Positions 62,838 to 64,000 of a stretch of DNA of 64,000 nucleotides are shown one piece after another; the first letter of the stretch is position 1; every line of letters starts with the position of its first letter. Source of the DNA: Rhynchopus sp. YZ270_cl-10 (lineage: Eukaryota > Euglenozoa > Diplonemea > Diplonemida > Diplonemidae). The notes under the pieces are model-generated. The model did no database searches. It was not told the DNA's origin and was given only the letters and a program-made list of their open reading frames with translations. A program made the position numbers and the translations under genes. The stretch lies in assembly GCA_964035575.1 (NCBI GenBank), contig OZ037902.1, positions 1,178,001-1,242,000 of the forward strand, read 5' to 3'.

Positions 62838-64000
62838 ATGGCAGGGTACGGGAAGAAGATGTTCGTAGCTGGAGGCAGTGGTTTTGTTGGGTCGAACATC
62901 TGCAAGGAGGCTGTGCGGAACGGGTTCAAGGTTGTGTCCTTGAGCAGGACAGGGCGCCCAACACATATCCGAGAAACGTGGGCAGACCAGGTGGACTGGG
63001 TGCAGGGGGACGTGCAGGAGAACGACACATACGTTGATAAGATGCGTGACGCTCATGCAGTGGTGAGCTGCATAGGGAGGTTTGGCCTTGGTGCCAACAG
63101 GGCTGTGCACCAGGTGAACGCAGACTGGAACATCGCGCTCGCACAGCTCGCAAAGCGGGAGTGTGAGAACCTCGTGAAGTACGCCTACATCTCGACCCAG
63201 CCGTACTCCGCGAACGTGCAGTACTACGCCCGCGCGTACTTCAGCTCGAAGCTGAAGAGCGAGACAATCATTCAGTCGCTCTTCCCGAAGAACTACCTCG
63301 TGATGCGGCCTGCGTGGGTGTTTGGGTGGCGACACATCGCAGGGCCGCTGTGGCTGCCGACACAGTTGATTGGTGCGCCTATTGAGCACTTCATGCTGCC
63401 GGTGGCGTTGTACTGCCAGAACACAAAGCTTGTGGTGCCGCCTACGGATGTGGCGGAGCTTGCGCACGTTGTGGTGCTGGGGTGCACCTTGGGACGTGAT
63501 GTGAGTGGTGTCGTGCCCACAGCGAAGGTGAGAGACGTGATCGAGCGACAAGCGCAGGGCAGGGCACTCGAAGACTGGCTGCAGCCCTACCAACGCCAGC
63601 TGCGTGCAGACATGAAGGAGTACCTCGAGGAAACGAACTGGGTGGAGAAGTACGGCATGAAGTCCGTGGGGAAGCAGAACATGGAGAAGATGATCGCCTT
63701 CAAGCGCTTTGAGTTGAACCCCGCGGTATGCGTTGCCCCATCCTTTTATCCCTACACTCGAACCCCTCTAAATGCCACACCTATTTATTGCGGTTTTTTT
63801 CACTCTTTGGTTTTCTCTCAACCCCACCACCACAGTCTACTCGCCCTGAGTTTGCCCACCCTGTTACCGGCCCAGCCTACCTGCACCACCGTGACGTGAC
63901 ACCAGCGTACCAGAAGCTTCTGTTCCAGGAGCGTGAGATGGAGTACCTCGAGGGGCGCCGTGTGCAGCAGCTCTTCGAGGAAAAGAAGAAGCAGGAGCTG
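62838..64000 (+). CDS. Atypical short-chain dehydrogenase (NDUFA9/COQ11-like), partial
   Basis: Exon 62838-63725, intron 63726-63835, then exon 2 from 63836, open to the window end, so the C-terminus is missing. The Rossmann start KKMFVAGGSGFVGSNIC has the GGxGFxG pattern (residues 12-18). VVSCIG lies near 75-80, the catalytic-type pair Y-x-x-x-K (YFSSK, about 134-138) is present, and MRPAWVFGW follows. This is the extended or atypical SDR group that includes complex I subunit NDUFA9 and COQ11. There is no obvious mitochondrial presequence. Exon 2 encodes a charged, helical extension (RRVQQLFEEKKKQEL) not usual for the family. The start follows an acceptor CCATCTCTCCAG by 34 nt. Confidence 0.85.

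Noticed and set aside
62712-63593. 293-codon - strand frame over the SDR gene
   Set aside because: Antisense of a recognisable SDR.

Overview
The window is nuclear DNA of a flagellated unicellular eukaryote. It holds two dynein LC8 genes, GT-AG introns of about 45-275 nt (donors mostly GTATG), intron-split host genes and large tracts of repeats, and no rRNA, tRNA or CRISPR. Fourteen host genes are recognisable, all on the + strand. For most of them the initiating ATG lies within about 5-75 nt of a pyrimidine tract ending in AG. That is the layout expected of spliced-leader trans-splicing onto directional gene arrays, as in Euglenozoa, but short 5' UTR introns would look the same. No spliced-leader gene is visible and the phylum cannot be fixed from the sequence alone; a euglenozoan such as a diplonemid is a guess.

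Layout. 1-6.9 kb: AT-rich flank, a hAT-like MITE, and two near-identical LC8 genes. 6.9-16.1 kb: a compact trio of a PPR protein, a triple-RRM protein 113 nt downstream, and a 2071-aa receptor-like protein with EGF-like modules outside and an RCC1 propeller inside. 16.1-21.3 kb: repeats. 21.3-31.9 kb: a ubiquitin-specific protease, a membrane protein fusing a cyclase-homology domain to an STE11/MAP3K-like kinase, and a membrane-anchored subtilisin. 31.9-39.5 kb: a repeat desert with a second hAT-like copy, perfect foldbacks, minisatellites and a satellite. 39.5-48.0 kb: a Ser-rich protein with repeated R-x-x-S sites, a small type I membrane protein with an acidic dileucine tail, a foldback MITE, clustered hairpin repeats and a REEP/TB2/DP1-like protein. 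48.3-52.4 kb: an apparently whole 4.1-kb element with 0.5-0.6 kb terminal inverted repeats and two ORFs on the - strand that I cannot place in a known family. 52.7-64 kb: an unknown protein, a wrecked Helitron helicase interrupted by an RT fragment, a WW-domain protein, a CAP-like protein, a three-exon 63-aa gene, a multi-pass membrane protein and an atypical SDR that runs off the end.

The genes look like a random sample of host functions (organelle RNA, mRNA binding, signalling, proteolysis, ER shape, cytoskeleton) rather than one pathway. The most unusual content is the 4.1-kb element and a set of at least nine short dispersed repeat families. Each of these carries a small conserved hairpin and usually runs into a pyrimidine tract; some sit directly before gene acceptors or inside introns.
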